Made by a program: the position numbers and the translations under genes
Origin: Riptortus pedestris
Taxonomy: Eukaryota; Arthropoda; Insecta; Hemiptera; Alydidae
Assembly: GCA_019009955.1 (NCBI GenBank)
Contig: CM032230.1
Coordinates: 3,186,001-3,250,000 of the forward strand
Direction: 5' to 3'
Length of the DNA stretch: 64,000 nt
Notes under the pieces: model-generated
Seen by the model: the letters and a program-made list of their open reading frames with translations, nothing else
Databases searched by the model: none
What the model was told of the DNA's origin: nothing
Shown: positions 35,424-46,883 of the stretch, in pieces
Numbering within the stretch: position 1 is the stretch's first letter
Layout: each line of letters starts with the position of its first letter

Positions 35424-35610
35424 CAAGTTAGCCATGCGAGTTAAGGCATTAAGGTCTTAATTGGTGAATTCGATTTGCCCTGGACAACATGTATTTATTT
35501 ATGACAAACTCATTAAATAAAATCCTTAGTCCCAAACTGGCTAGAAATGGGAGGTAATATGAAGATAACCCAGCTAATTTAGCTTAAGTAGCACAAATCG
35601 TTCGTAATGA
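35424..35610 (+). mobile_element. tRNA-derived SINE
   Basis: aggctcaagttagccatg, gagttaaggc, gaattcgatttgccctgg (B box), ttatttatgac, ttaaataaaatccttag, actggctagaaatgg, aagataaccc. The tail is diverged. Confidence 0.75.
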
Positions 35611-37337
35611 AGATATTTTATCTTTAATGAGGCATCATGGTTATTGAAAATAACAGCATAAGCTCAAATTATAATTACATTAAGGAAGAATTTGAAATCA
35701 ACATACGTTTAGTTCAAAGAATAAGAACGATACCAATTTGTATAGCTGTTCAAGAATAGAAAGTTTTTGAGGACTTTATTCAAAAACGAAATTCTGGGAA
35801 AGAGAATATCCATAAAGGAATTTGTGAAACATTTATATTGGATTAAGTTCAGAATCAAAGTATTTGCGAGAAGGAGGAATGGAAATATTCAAACCAACAC
35901 CTATTGACACAGCGAGAATCTTGCATACTGCACACCAGCCCTGCACAAAGAATTTTTTTTAATAAAACATATTAACTAATTTCTACAAGAAACTATTAAA
36001 AAATAGTAATATAAGCATAAATTCTTCTTAATAAATGAAATCATTTAACATAAATGTATTCTCAAAAGATTATTTTTAAATGTCTTTTTACTTATTTATT
36101 TACATACTAAAATGACATGCTTGGTTACTTTTTAACAAATGGTAATTATTTTGGTTAACAAATAAATGACATCTTGAAAATTTTAAAACATTTATATTGT
36201 TTTTTGTTAATTCATATAAAATTAGATTAATTAATATACGAAATAAAATTAAGTATTAATCTAGATTAAATTACCACATGATCTAAATAAATTGCAGTTA
36301 AGAATTTAAGAATACAATTCAAACCAACTAAATATTTTTACTTAAATTGGGCGTACTCAAGGCAGCAAAAGTAAATTGAAATGTTAACTACATAGACAAA
36401 AGATTAACAAAGCTTTAAATATTCAAAATTGGCTTTATTCATTAGTTAAAGTATTTAGTCGTGAAATTATTTATCTGAACATTTCATAACCTCTGAAACA
36501 TGTCAAGTTGATCAAAACAGATATTGCTTCTCATCTAAATAATATGATCAATTGTTTAATTATTAAGTGATAAGCATAATAATTTCCAATAAAAAAGATC
36601 GGGACTGTTATAGTATTATTAATCTTCATATTGAAAAATATGTAACAATATTTTCCATGAAATAGAATGACACTAAGTGAAGATTGTTATAATAACCTTA
36701 AAGAATGTTACAGTAATAAAATGACTATATTTGTAGGCTTACTAAAAGACTAATAGAAAGTTGATAATCTCTTATCTGACAATCTGGATAATGGATTATT
36801 TTTGCCAAAAAAATAGATAAAAGAAAAAGCAGACAAACCTGACATGTTTCTGAGTTTTGTGTCAAAAAAGGAGTTCAACATCTATTGAAGGTGTTCTTAG
36901 ATTTACTCATATATACTAATTAAAATGTGTAAGAAACTTTTTTTTTTTTCCCACTGTATAAAATTAATTATGGATCTTTGAAAGCAAATATAGCTAACAC
37001 AGACCTAAACAACGTAAAAAACAATAAATGCTCACTTCTATGAATTACAACACATATAAAGCATTTAAAAAAAAAAAAAAAATAAGACTAAAATTATATT
37101 CTTGTGCGACTGATTAATTGCCATACTGCAGGCAGAACAACAAACTACAAGAAATCTCAGCATTTTCCGTATTATGTAAAGGATGATTTATGTTTGATTA
37201 TGTAGGTACTTTGGAAACATGTTATGAACATGTTTTTGAATGATGCTCAGAATTATGTATAACACCTCAACTCCTGATCCAGTTTATGCGTTTCCATTTT
37301 GTGATTTATTCATATCAAATTAAATGGAATAATATTT

Positions 37338-37340
<3 letters not shown>
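35611..37340. other. AT-rich sequence, no gene seen
   Basis: Long A and T runs (for example near 36935 and 37065). No exon or repeat family recognised. Confidence 0.5.

Positions 37341-37379
<39 letters not shown>
37341..37379. repeat. (AT)n microsatellite
   Basis: About 19 AT units. Unlike most AT tracts here, the flanks are not family A. Confidence 0.95.
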
Positions 37380-37383
<4 letters not shown>

Positions 37384-37704
37384 GATTGTATTAAACCATT
37401 ATTTATTTCCATAAAATAATACAATAAACTTCCAAGCTTTACAATTATTTTTCATATATGCAGGCACTATTATTTGGATTGTAAATGGACAATGGCCGAT
37501 TTCCGACAATGGTTGTATTCAAATGAAATACTTGGACAAAGTATTGTTTAAGAAAAAGATGGAAGATATGAATGCCCAAGATTATACTCGACTTTCGAGA
37601 TGTGATCCCACTTTTTGAAACAGACGGCAGAACGCAGCCAATAATAATCATCTGTAATTCTCTCTTTGCCCCCTTTCTCTTTATATTTCATCATTTTTGG
37701 GTGC

Positions 37705-37915
37705 TCAGGGTTAGTGATGTGTGTTGAGCCATTGGTCCAATGGACTGGGATACATTTGAGAAGTGGGTTCAATTACTGCATATTTATGGGGAAATTATTT
37801 AGTAACAATCTTGCTAAATAGAATCCTTAGCACTACACCGACTAGAAAAGGACCATAACCTTAACATTAGCCTTAGCTACACAAACTGGACATTAATGTT
37901 AATATTTACTGTTTG
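37705..37915 (+). mobile_element. tRNA-derived SINE, diverged
   Basis: gtgctcagggttagtgatg, aagtgggttcaattactgc (B box position), gaaattatttagtaac, ctaaatagaatccttag, ctagaaaaggac, cattagccttagc, actggacattaat. Confidence 0.65.
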
Positions 37916-38002
37916 AATGATATTGATCAGTTTCAAAAACTTTTTATCTAATTATAATTCAAAAGTTTCAACACTATTTCTCATCTCTTTAATAAATTCA
38001 AG

Positions 38003-38200
38003 GGGCTCAGCCCAGCCAGTGAGTGAAGGAATTGGTCTTAATAAACTTGGTAAATCTAGAGTAGGGGGTTCGATTCCGCCTGGCCAATAAGAGTTTATTT
38101 TGTGATGAACTCAGCTAATAAAATGGGAAGTCTCACCCTGGCTAGAAAAGAGAGGGAACTATAGATAATCCATCCCAATTAGTTAAGTAACGTAAAAAAC
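38003..38200 (+). mobile_element. tRNA-derived SINE
   Basis: ggggctcagcccagccagtg, cttggtaaatctagag, gggggttcgattccgcct (intact B box), gccaataagag, ctaataaaatggg, caccctggctagaaaagag, agataatccatcccaatta. Confidence 0.8.
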
Positions 38201-39973
38201 ATTTTTATAAACTTAAGAAACACCAATTATTTAAGTTGTACTTAATGAAACTTATCGGAAAATGTCAAACTGAATATTTAAATGTTTTTGGTTAACATAA
38301 TCTTTTAGTGGGGGAAAAGTGGCTATTGAGCTTAGTCAAATTTTCAAAATTACTTAAAAATTCCATCAAATCTTTCTGAATGGCACTTTTTAAGTTCCTA
38401 ATGTTAACTCAAAATAAAAATTAAATGTAATTACACTAAAATTTTATTTTATTTAACTTTCTACTTTTTTCAACACAGACTTTATTTCCAGATCATAGTC
38501 AGCAGCTTAAGGACTATGATTTAAAAACTAAAATATATTCCCTAAATACAACGTTCCTCAAAAAACCTCTATTAGTGTATGGTTTGTTTTAACCCTTCTT
38601 TAAATTCTCATGGGCACCAAGTCAGTAAGGCAAGACAGGCATTGGATTAAATACTCATAATAAGACAAAGGGATGACCTTATAAAATGTTTGGACTGATG
38701 CAAAATTTACTTTGACTTTAAATACTGGGGAATAGACTAGAACAGAAGACAGTTGGAAACTACTCTGTGTACTTGTAAACCTCTTCCTCTGATTCTCTCA
38801 AAATGAGAATTTCCAACTCACAGGACAAACTACTAGGCATTCATACAATAAGATTGAAGACCTATTTTACTTGTTTTTAACACTCCAGTAGTCGCACGTC
38901 ATCTGAGAGATAACTTGGAGAGACTTTTTGAACTGCTGAGTAGAGGATAGAACCCGGGTGCCCCCCAACCTAGCTACCTTCCCCTCATGTCCAGAGCTGT
39001 CCACCAGTACTGTTTCAACCCTTTTCTGATTCTCCAGTACTGTGTATGACCTTGAGGCATCTATGAGATCCCGTCCGACTACCTTTGTAAGTAGTGCAGT
39101 GGCAGATTTACAGGGAGCTTAAAAGTATAAAAAATAGGGAAATAAATTCAAGCAACTTCGCTAATAGGAAGGAGGGCACCCTGCTTTCCTATGTCCCAAA
39201 AAATAAGTCCAAAATTAGAAATGTATATTTTATAAACCTGACTATATAATGTGTATGTATAACATACGTATGCATCAATAGATGTATCTTGAAAAAAAAA
39301 CTTCGAAATGAAGGTGCAATAGGGTGGAGTCATTCTCATAAGCTGCCTAGGGTCCAGATGAAGTATGACAATAGACAAAAGTAGGGAATTCGAAGCATGA
39401 ACACGAAACAGGAAATTATTGGGAATGGAACCTCACAGGGGAGACAGGAAAGGGCAGCCCATCAAAAGGTGTGTTTGCTCGCCTCTCAGCCTGCCGATGG
39501 AGGGTTAAACAAATTTTTTTCATGTTTTACCATACAAATTTTTTTTCTTCTAAGTTTGCCTTTAACAGACCATATTTTTAATTCTGATTTCTAGCACTAA
39601 TTAACTGGATTCAGAAGATTTTGTGTTGCTCTCAAAAATGTTCCATTCGAATACAATAATTTGTTTTCTTATCGGGGCACTTCATTTAATGGATTAAACA
39701 AAATAAACTAATATATTCTAGATGAAAACCTTTTCAATTTAGGAAAATAGAACTCACTAGTACCAGCAGAGAACTTTTTACAAGGGAAAATGCATTCAAA
39801 CATGAAACACTATTTCCAGAATTAAAAATAATAATAAAAAAAAAAACTATTTAATAAATTTATTTACTTTTCATTAACCTTTCACTTTGATAATATACAT
39901 TTAATTTAATTTTGTTTCCAACAAAGCAAAGAATTTTTATTTTATGTTCATTAAAAAAAATATTGTTACCTAT

Positions 39974-39975
<2 letters not shown>
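38201..39975. other. AT-rich sequence with a GC-richer patch at 38880-39120
   Basis: The patch includes gaacccgggtgcccccc and cagtggcagatttacaggg. The latter resembles the start of many hAT elements, but I find no matching far end. No gene called. Confidence 0.45.

Positions 39976-39978
<3 letters not shown>

Positions 39979-40052
<74 letters not shown>
39979..40052. repeat. (AT)n microsatellite, about 37 units
   Basis: A pure AT tract, the longest outside family A in this window. Tyr-Ile runs in frames across it are artefacts. Confidence 0.97.
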
Positions 40053-40053
<1 letters not shown>

Positions 40054-41310
40054 CAGATTTTGTAGTTCTACAGTAGATGAGATATTTATTTTGAAGTGTA
40101 GAAGTTCCCAAATCTCTATTTTTAACCATTATGTTATATTGTTCAGAAACTGTTAAAAATCTACAATTTTGTTTGAAAAGAAATAAAAAGAAAACATACA
40201 AGGAACAAGCACACAAAAACTGTTCTCTTTATTTATTTATATTCTAATACTTCACATACATCCTTAAACTATTTGCTCTGCTTGTGAGCACAAAGTTTTG
40301 AGAAGGCACACACTAAGGATAAAGTTGTTATTTGTCATTCCGAGGATGAGAGATTGGGGAAAGTAACTTAGAGAAACTGATAGAAGAAGGAGGCTCGGGG
40401 AGAGAATATTACAGAGAAAATGTGGATTTTGCTCAACACAAACCATCACATTTGGAAACACATTCAGAAAATTGCAAGCAAAACTGGCACAAATAGGGCA
40501 ATGAAAATTATTTACAATAGACCAGAAGGTTTAGAGTTTTTTATTCAAGAGACCTAACTCCATTGTGATTTCTTTTTTAAAAGCTCACCTATTTCCTGTC
40601 TGATATCCCAGCAGTTTCTCTCCTCAAAGATTATTTTAGCCATTGTGCTGCAATGAGAATGTTATACTATTTGTGGAATTATTGAAACTTTTTTTTGTTA
40701 TTTGGAAGGTCTCTCTGTTTTTCCAATTCCTTGAACTCTTTAGTGAGAGCAAATCCAAAGAACGATAATATTTTTTTCATACTAACCCAGCTATCATATT
40801 TTGATATATTTTGCCTGTCGAGCCTGTTTCTGCACTAAATTCGAATACAGGAAAATAAATTAATTCTTCCTGACCCAGCAGCAACTATATTTCAGTTTTT
40901 TCTTCTTTTGATTACCAAATATACCAATCTCTTCTGCACATGTTTATTGTTTTATATAATCAACTTTACTTACTTAAAGCTCTCTCATTGAGATGAGAAT
41001 TAAAAATGCATAGAATATACTATATTAAAAGATCTCAACCCATTACCAAAAATTAAAAAAAATGGTTCAAATTTATATACAGTCAGCCAAAATTTACATC
41101 AAAAATAGGACACACATGTTCATGACATAAAACTACACAACAAGTATAAATCTGTGACCCTAAAGAATAATTTATAGTTTACTTGTATCCGTAGGAGCAA
41201 TAAATTATTTTACTGATAACATGGGAAGAATATTAATACACAAATAATAGAGAAATAATCTTCTTTCCACATCATAAATAAAATAAGATTTATTAATACA
41301 ATAGGAGATT
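40053..41310. other. AT-rich sequence, no firm gene
   Basis: A splice-flanked 59-bp open stretch on the - strand (40589-40647) is discussed as a weak observation. Nothing else is recognised. Confidence 0.45.
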
Positions 41311-41314
41311 TTAA

Positions 41315-42637
41315 CCCTTAACTGGCCAAGGTGACTTTAAAGACACCGTTCATATTTAACACTCCCAGAGAGCAACTGCTTCAATTCTTACCCCTTTTGG
41401 GCCACAGTCTACACCCCTGTAACCTCCCAAGCATGAGCATATGCAACAAAAGTCCATTTATTGTTATTGGAGCTAATTACTAACAATATACTGAAGAAAA
41501 TCATCATTGTTTACCACCCTACTTCACACTAGTTGCCAGCGAAGTTTCTAATTCATTAAAATATACTCTATTCGATTTAAATATGAACCAAAATGGGTGA
41601 ATTAGTTGTAAAGGATTGTATTTAAGTTCCTATGTGTTTCATTTTCTATTCTGGAGAGAAATAGAGTTTTAGCATGGATTTTAATGATGGTGTACTTAAG
41701 TTCACCCTGGCCAAATACCAACAAATTTGCCCAAGGGGCATGATTTTATATTATTTCTTACTTTTACCATTTTAATTAACAGATACGATAGATACGAAGA
41801 GGATGTTATGAAGTTATACGTTGATAACAAAACATGTATCAGCATGATTAAATGGTATGACACCAAGTGTTGACCTTAGTGACATGTTCGTTGTACTTTA
41901 TTGAACAGGTTACCGCTCCCACAAGTATTACATTAACATTTTCAGCTAATTATTGGATTTGATGGTAACTAACGCATTGCTATTGTACAAAAGGAACACC
42001 CTAAAAAAATTGATTTTAAAACAATTTCGAATACACATTGCAGAGGTTATTCTGCTAGACCGGCGATCTAATAGGGCTAGTGGAGCCAGGACCACCAATT
42101 GCAGCCAAGAACTGCTGCAGATCTCATAGCCGATGCAGCAAGACTTGATGGGATGCACCATTGGCAAGTATTCACAACAAAAGGAAAGTGTAGACTGTAT
42201 CACCAAAATCAAAGGGTCGTTTTATGCCGAAAATGTAATGTGGGACTTTGTAACAAACGGGAAAGGCCCTGTATTCTTGAATGAATGGAAAGTTTAATGA
42301 TATTTTTGACTGATTTATATTTTGTTTACAATGTACTTATTTTTTATTTACAACACGTTTCTTTTATTACATAATAAATTATTTAATTACATTTTCGGAA
42401 ACTATGTCAGTTTATTAACAGAACATACAGACACTCCCATTGATTTACGGTGATTGGCCAGAGTATACTTAAAGACACCACTAAGGTTTTAGAGTAACTG
42501 GGCACATAATATTTTTGTTCAGAAAAAAAAAAATTAAGTAAAACCTTATATATTCTATTTATTAGGAAGGCAAAACATGAGTTTCTAAAAAAATGTTTTA
42601 TTTCAAGTCATTTTTTGAGTTTCTCGCCAATTAAGGG
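41315..42637 (+). mobile_element. piggyBac transposon, internally deleted (1323 bp)
   Basis: TTAA at 41311-41314 and 42638-42641 flank the element. Termini CCCTTAACTGGCCA and TCGCCAATTAAGGG are inverted repeats. Further in, ggtgtctttaagtac-like subterminal repeats recur (near 41335, 41690 and 42465), which are probably transposase-binding sites. Only the C-terminal part of a transposase remains. It matches the copy at 44265-45754 through nearly all its length but lacks about 167 bp near 41785, where the other copy holds the protein N-terminus. Confidence 0.9.
41790..42284 (+). pseudogene. piggyBac transposase remnant, C-terminal part
   Basis: Degraded frames read a KWYD string (piggyBac proteins have a W-Y-D-N-K motif), then a DLSDMFV-like piece and a Y-SHKYY stretch near 41900. 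From 42099 a clean frame reads ADLIADAARLDGMHHWQ, then KGKCRLYHQ, LCRKCNVGLC and a stop. The Cys/His arrangement is that of the piggyBac C-terminal zinc-binding domain, though one expected Cys is Tyr. The catalytic aspartate region is deleted and frames are shifted, so it cannot encode an active enzyme. Confidence 0.8.
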
Positions 42638-42654
42638 TTAAATGAGTGGAAGGG

Positions 42655-42860
42655 CTCATCAGGTTAACCATGTATGTTTTGCGTTGGTCTTAATCTCAAA
42701 TGGTAAGCCTAGAGTGGAGAGTTCAATTCCCGAACTTATTTAGAGATGAACTCGTTAAAAGACCTCCTTAGTCCCAGAAAGGGGCGGTGGTAACCTGTAG
42801 ATACTGCTTCCCAATTAGCCGTAGTAGCAAGAAGTGGTCATTAATAAATAACATAATAAA
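42655..42860 (+). mobile_element. tRNA-derived SINE
   Basis: gggctcatcaggttaaccatg, ggtaagcctagagtgg, gagttcaattcccgaac (B box), tgaactcgttaaaaga, ggtggtaacctgtagatac, cccaattagccgtag, ggtcattaataaataac tail. It lies 14 bp after the piggyBac end. Confidence 0.75.
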
Positions 42861-44200
42861 TGAGAGGGAAATTGATTATATCTGACAGGACTTGATGCTA
42901 GGCCTCCAAGCCTAATATAATGATTTCTTTGATATAATAAATAAAGGAAAATTATAAGAAATAAATTATCCAAATTTCAGCCAATTTTGGAAATTCACTC
43001 AAATTTAGAGGACAGTAAGGTGAAAATGTTAGCGGATTTATTACTGAGACAATTATACATCATACGTATGAGAGAACCTCCCAGTATCATATCTTGTTTT
43101 GGAAATTTATTTCCACTTTCATCTATGTGCCAGTAAAGTCCCTAAATCATGATTCCTATAAAATATAGGAAAATATAATTGTACTTTGTATTTATTTGTA
43201 TTGAAAATATGAACAAATTTAAATATTATGTCAGCTTAGAATGAAAACTTTGTATCTATGATTCCACAAAGTTAACAGGAGGTTGAAAAAAAAGCTAAGT
43301 TTTTGAGATACTTAGTATTTGTTTAAATTAATAAATTTAGTAAAATGATAAATACATAAAACCTATTAATTTCATCAAAATATGTTAAAAAACAATGTTT
43401 TTTAAAATATATTCCAACATATCACATAATCGCTAAGGGGGAAAGTATTTGAGAGGTTTCGCTAATATGGCTTTCTCGGGGCAGATAGCCAAGTGATCTG
43501 GGTTCCAGTCCCGACCAATCCAAAAATATATTCTATCAAAATAAAAAAAATAATTAAGTTATCAAAGATTTATACTTTGAATATAGTTTGATATCCTGAA
43601 CCAGAATCAAGTGCTTCAACTAACTAATATTCTCTTTAAGGACAACTGCTTTGCCTATATTTGGCATTTTACCAAAACTGTTGGCTAAAGAAAAAAAAAA
43701 CATTGGATTAACACTTTTTGGGAAAAATATCAACAAATAAAAACCACTTATCTCCCTTTATTTTTATTTGCTCGACATATTTTATGTCTTGCAGACACCA
43801 CTTGAGTAGCAAAACTCTTCTCTTACACGTATAACATTAGACGTCCCTCCTGCTTGGAGGCTCAAGTCCAATACTAACTGAAAAGATGGATGACACTGTC
43901 AGCTGGCATCTGATGTAGACGGCTCTTTTCTTTCAACATTCATTATGAAGCATTATCGATACCAGCGGGCACATAGTCAAAAATAAATGCAATTTATTAG
44001 AAACTAATTACAATCAGAACTAAATTTGAACTTTTCATTAACAGCATTATAGGTATATTATTATATATTTTTATTTCTGTTTTTATTATTATTCTTTTTT
44101 TTTTGTTAGCAACGTTTATTTTGTGGTTGAGTCCTCGGGCTGTGAGCCCAGCCTGGAGGGTGCAAGCACAGCTTATTCCTACCAACAAGCTACAAGTCAT
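42861..44200. other. AT-rich sequence with a possible SINE head
   Basis: Positions 43477-43523 (gggcagatagccaagtg, then gggttccagtcccgacc) resemble a tRNA-like A box and B box pair. The rest, including a more balanced block at 43790-43970, is unassigned. Confidence 0.45.
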
Positions 44201-44264
44201 AACATGAGTAGGAGTGGGGTTTTACTGAACGCTGGAAACTAAGAAATGCAAATATCTCGGTTAA

Positions 44265-45754
44265 CCCTTAATTGGCCAGGAACTCAAAAAATGACTTGAA
44301 ATGAAAATTTTTCTTAAAAACACATTATTTGCGTTCCTAATAAATAGAATATATAAGGTTTTACTTAATTTTTTTTTCTGAACAAAAATATTACATGGTG
44401 TCTTTAAGTACACCTTGGCCAATCACCGTAAATCAATGGTGGTGTCTGTAAGTTATGTTAATAAACTGACATAGTTTCTAAAAATGTAATTAAATATAAA
44501 TTTATATATTTATAAATATAAATATTTTATTATGTAATAAAAGAAACGTGTTGTAAATAAAAAATAAATACATTTTAAACAAAATATAAATCCGTCAAAA
44601 ATATCATTAAACCTTCCATTCATTCATGAAACAGGGCCTTTCACGTGTGTTACAAAGTTTCACATTACATTTTCAGCATAAAAAAACTGTTTGATTTTGG
44701 TGACAGAGTCTGCACTTTCCTTTTGTAGTGAATACTTGTCAATGGTGCATCCCATCAAGTCTTGCTGCATCGGCTATGAGAGCTGCAGCAGTTCTTGGCT
44801 GCAATTGGTGGTGTCTAGCCCTTTTAGCTCGCCGGTCCAGCAGAATATCCTCTGCAAGGTGTATTCTAAATAGTTTTAAAGTCGTTTTTTTTTTTTTTAG
44901 GCTGTTCCTTTTGTGCAATAGCAATACATTATTAACCACCAAGTCCAATTATTAGCTGAAAATGTTCTTATAATATTTGTGGGAGCGGTAACCTGTTCTA
45001 CAAAGTGCAACGAACATGTCACTTAGGTCAACACTTTGTTGTCATACCATTTAATAATGCTGATTCACTTTTTGTTCTCAACGTATTCTTCATAACATCC
45101 TCGTCCCTCTTTCACCCTCAACATTGAAATGTTCCATTACTTCATTTATTTCAATTTGAAAATTTCCTTCATCCATTTTGGGACATCCGTGGGCATTTTC
45201 TCCTTCATTGTCGCTTTCTTCTACATCAGAAGTGATACTAAATTTTGGTAGCAAAGAGAAAAATCATTTCACCTCGACTTTTATACGTATCTGTTAATTA
45301 AAATGGTAAAAGTAAGAAATAATATAAAATCATGCCCCTTGGGCAAATTTGTTAGTATTTGGCCAGGGTGAACTTAAGTACACCATCATTAAAATCCATG
45401 CTAAAACTCTATATCTCTCCAGAATGGAAAATGAAACACATAGGAACTTAAATACAATCCTTTACAACTAATTTACCCATTTTAGTTCATATTTAAATCG
45501 AATAGAGTATATTTCATTAATTAGAAACTTTGCTGGCAACTAGTGTGAAGTAGGGTGGTAAACAATGATGATTTTCTTCAGTATATTGCTAGTAATTAGC
45601 TCCAATAACAATAAATGGACTTTTGTTGCATATGCTCATGCTTGGTTACAGGGGTGTAGACTGTGGCCCAAAAAGGGGTAAGAATTGAAGCAGTTACTCT
45701 CTGGGAGAGTTAAATATGAACAGTGTCTTTAAAGACACCTTGGCCAGTTAAGGG
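44265..45754 (-). mobile_element. piggyBac transposon, internally deleted (1490 bp)
   Basis: TTAA at 44261-44264 and 45755-45758. Ends CCCTTAATTGGCCAGG and CTTGGCCAGTTAAGGG are inverted repeats and match the copy at 41315-42637. It sits on the opposite strand. It keeps both an N-terminal and a C-terminal transposase piece with the catalytic middle removed. It was inserted into the TTAA of a family A/C element, giving a clear order of events. Confidence 0.9.
44660..45260 (-). pseudogene. piggyBac transposase remnant, N- and C-terminal parts fused by deletion
   Basis: On the - strand near 45230 I read LLPKFSITSDVEESDNEGE, an acidic N-terminal region typical of these proteins, but no start codon in frame. 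After a deletion come a KWYD piece and DLSDMFVALCRTGYRSHKYY. From 44948 the frame reads DLVVNNVLLLHKRNS, a helix region (FRIHLAEDILL), and ADAARLDGMHH, then a stop, with zinc-ligand remnants beyond it. Catalytic aspartates are not present in full. The copy is dead. Confidence 0.75.
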
Positions 45755-45904
45755 TTAATATTCAAGATAGAGAAACTATGATTATAAAATTATTTACAGA
45801 GCATTAAAATTGTAATAAGATTGGTTCTATATAATTTTTCGATATAGAGATATTTGAAATTCCACCTCCCAAATCCCAATGATAGGGCCTTAGTACTCCT
45901 TCTC

Positions 45905-46010
45905 TAGCAATATTGCTATAGTTTTTTTTTTTAGACCTGAAGATGCCACTGGTGGGGTGAAACCGGCAATTAAAAGTAAAATTTAATGTAGAAAGACTAA
46001 TTCTTTCTTT
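45905..46010 (+). mobile_element. Possible Penelope-like element fragment
   Basis: cctgaagatgccactggtgg followed by ggtgaaaccggcaatt. The CTGAAGA...GAAAC arrangement recalls the hammerhead-derived motif found in terminal repeats of Penelope-like retroelements. Stem II is poor here. No protein part is recognised. Confidence 0.4.
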
Positions 46011-46267
46011 TCCAAAGTTTTTGATCACAATTAAAATAGTCAATCTTTTTATGGCAAAAGTCAACCAATAAAAATACCATAATCTTCTTTTAAAGTAAAA
46101 AGAAAATATAACTTTTAAACTTGCTCGCTGAGTAAACTGTTCTTCTGATTTGAAGCAGAATTTTGCTCCAGCGTCCATATCCATATAAAAGCTAACTCTT
46201 TGGTTGCCTTCTTCAGGCTGGCCAGTGCTATTCTTAGGTCATAGTCCAGAGATGAAATCACAATGGA

Positions 46268-46291
46268 AATGTTAACACGTTTGTTAACATT
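46268..46291. other. Perfect hairpin, 10-bp stem, 4-nt loop
   Basis: AATGTTAACA, loop CGTT, TGTTAACATT. No T-tract follows. Function unknown. It lies about 600 bp from the PDE4 exon on the downstream side of the gene. Confidence 0.6.
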
Positions 46292-46883
46292 GTTAATAAA
46301 AAATGAAAATTTAATTCTGATTGCATGTAGTTTCAAATACACTGCAATTTTTTATGAGTGTTTCTATGGTAACGATAACTGGTCGATATTTAACGTAAAA
46401 AGAAAAGAGCTGACTAGAGCAATTATCAGCTGGCATGGAAACTGTCTTTTTTTTTAGTTAGTATTGTCATGGCCTACAAAGTAGAAGGTCCTGTGTCGCA
46501 CATGTAGTATATACCTCATTCTTATCCAATCCTGCAATATTGGACACTTAACATTATATAAAAACCTTTGGATTCCTATCCAAGAGGTCCAAAATAAATT
46601 AGAGAGTAAAATAAAATATTGTTTTTAGAGTTTTCATATTTGGTTTGCTAAAACGTATAAAATGAGTAATAATGTCTATGTCGATGTCACACTGTGTCCA
46701 ACTTGTCTTTCTTTTCATGTTGTGCAATGCTGAGGAAAATAACAGAGATTTCTTCTTTTTTTTTTAAATAAAAGCCTTAATATTATAATAAGCACTGAAA
46801 TAAATTAGTGTTAAGTAAAGAATTTGAAATAATTGACAACAAAACAATAAGTAAAAAATATATAGTTGAAGGATGTGTTTTAC
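46292..46883. other. Intron sequence downstream of the PDE4 exon
   Basis: AT-rich with no further exon visible. On the minus strand this is the first part of the intron that follows the splice donor at 46883-46882. Confidence 0.6.

Larger units (their letters stand above)
44201..45890 (-). mobile_element. Family A/C element split by a piggyBac insertion
   Basis: Read on +: catgagtaggagtgggg, tttactgaacgctgg, aaatgcaaatatctcgg up to 44260. After the piggyBac copy it resumes tattcaagatagagaaac, aataagattggttctat, caatttttcgat-like text and ccacctcccaaatccc. Joining both sides restores the TCTCGG-TTAA-TATTC string that is intact in other copies. The microsatellite and the TTAGCAG end are missing. 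Confidence 0.75.

Noticed and set aside
39099..39130. cagtggcagatttacaggg as a hAT element start
   Set aside because: No inverted partner end or 8-bp target duplication could be found nearby.
39860..40216. Frames containing long Tyr-Ile runs as a membrane protein
   Set aside because: The runs are translated (AT)n microsatellite. The same applies to frames at 9485, 16558, 16635, 50716 and 60140.
41946..42212. Minus-strand frame over the first piggyBac copy
   Set aside because: Antisense of transposase C-terminal coding sequence. The plus-strand reading gives the zinc-binding pattern.
44691..44955. Plus-strand frames over the second piggyBac copy
   Set aside because: Antisense of the same transposase region; that copy lies on the minus strand.
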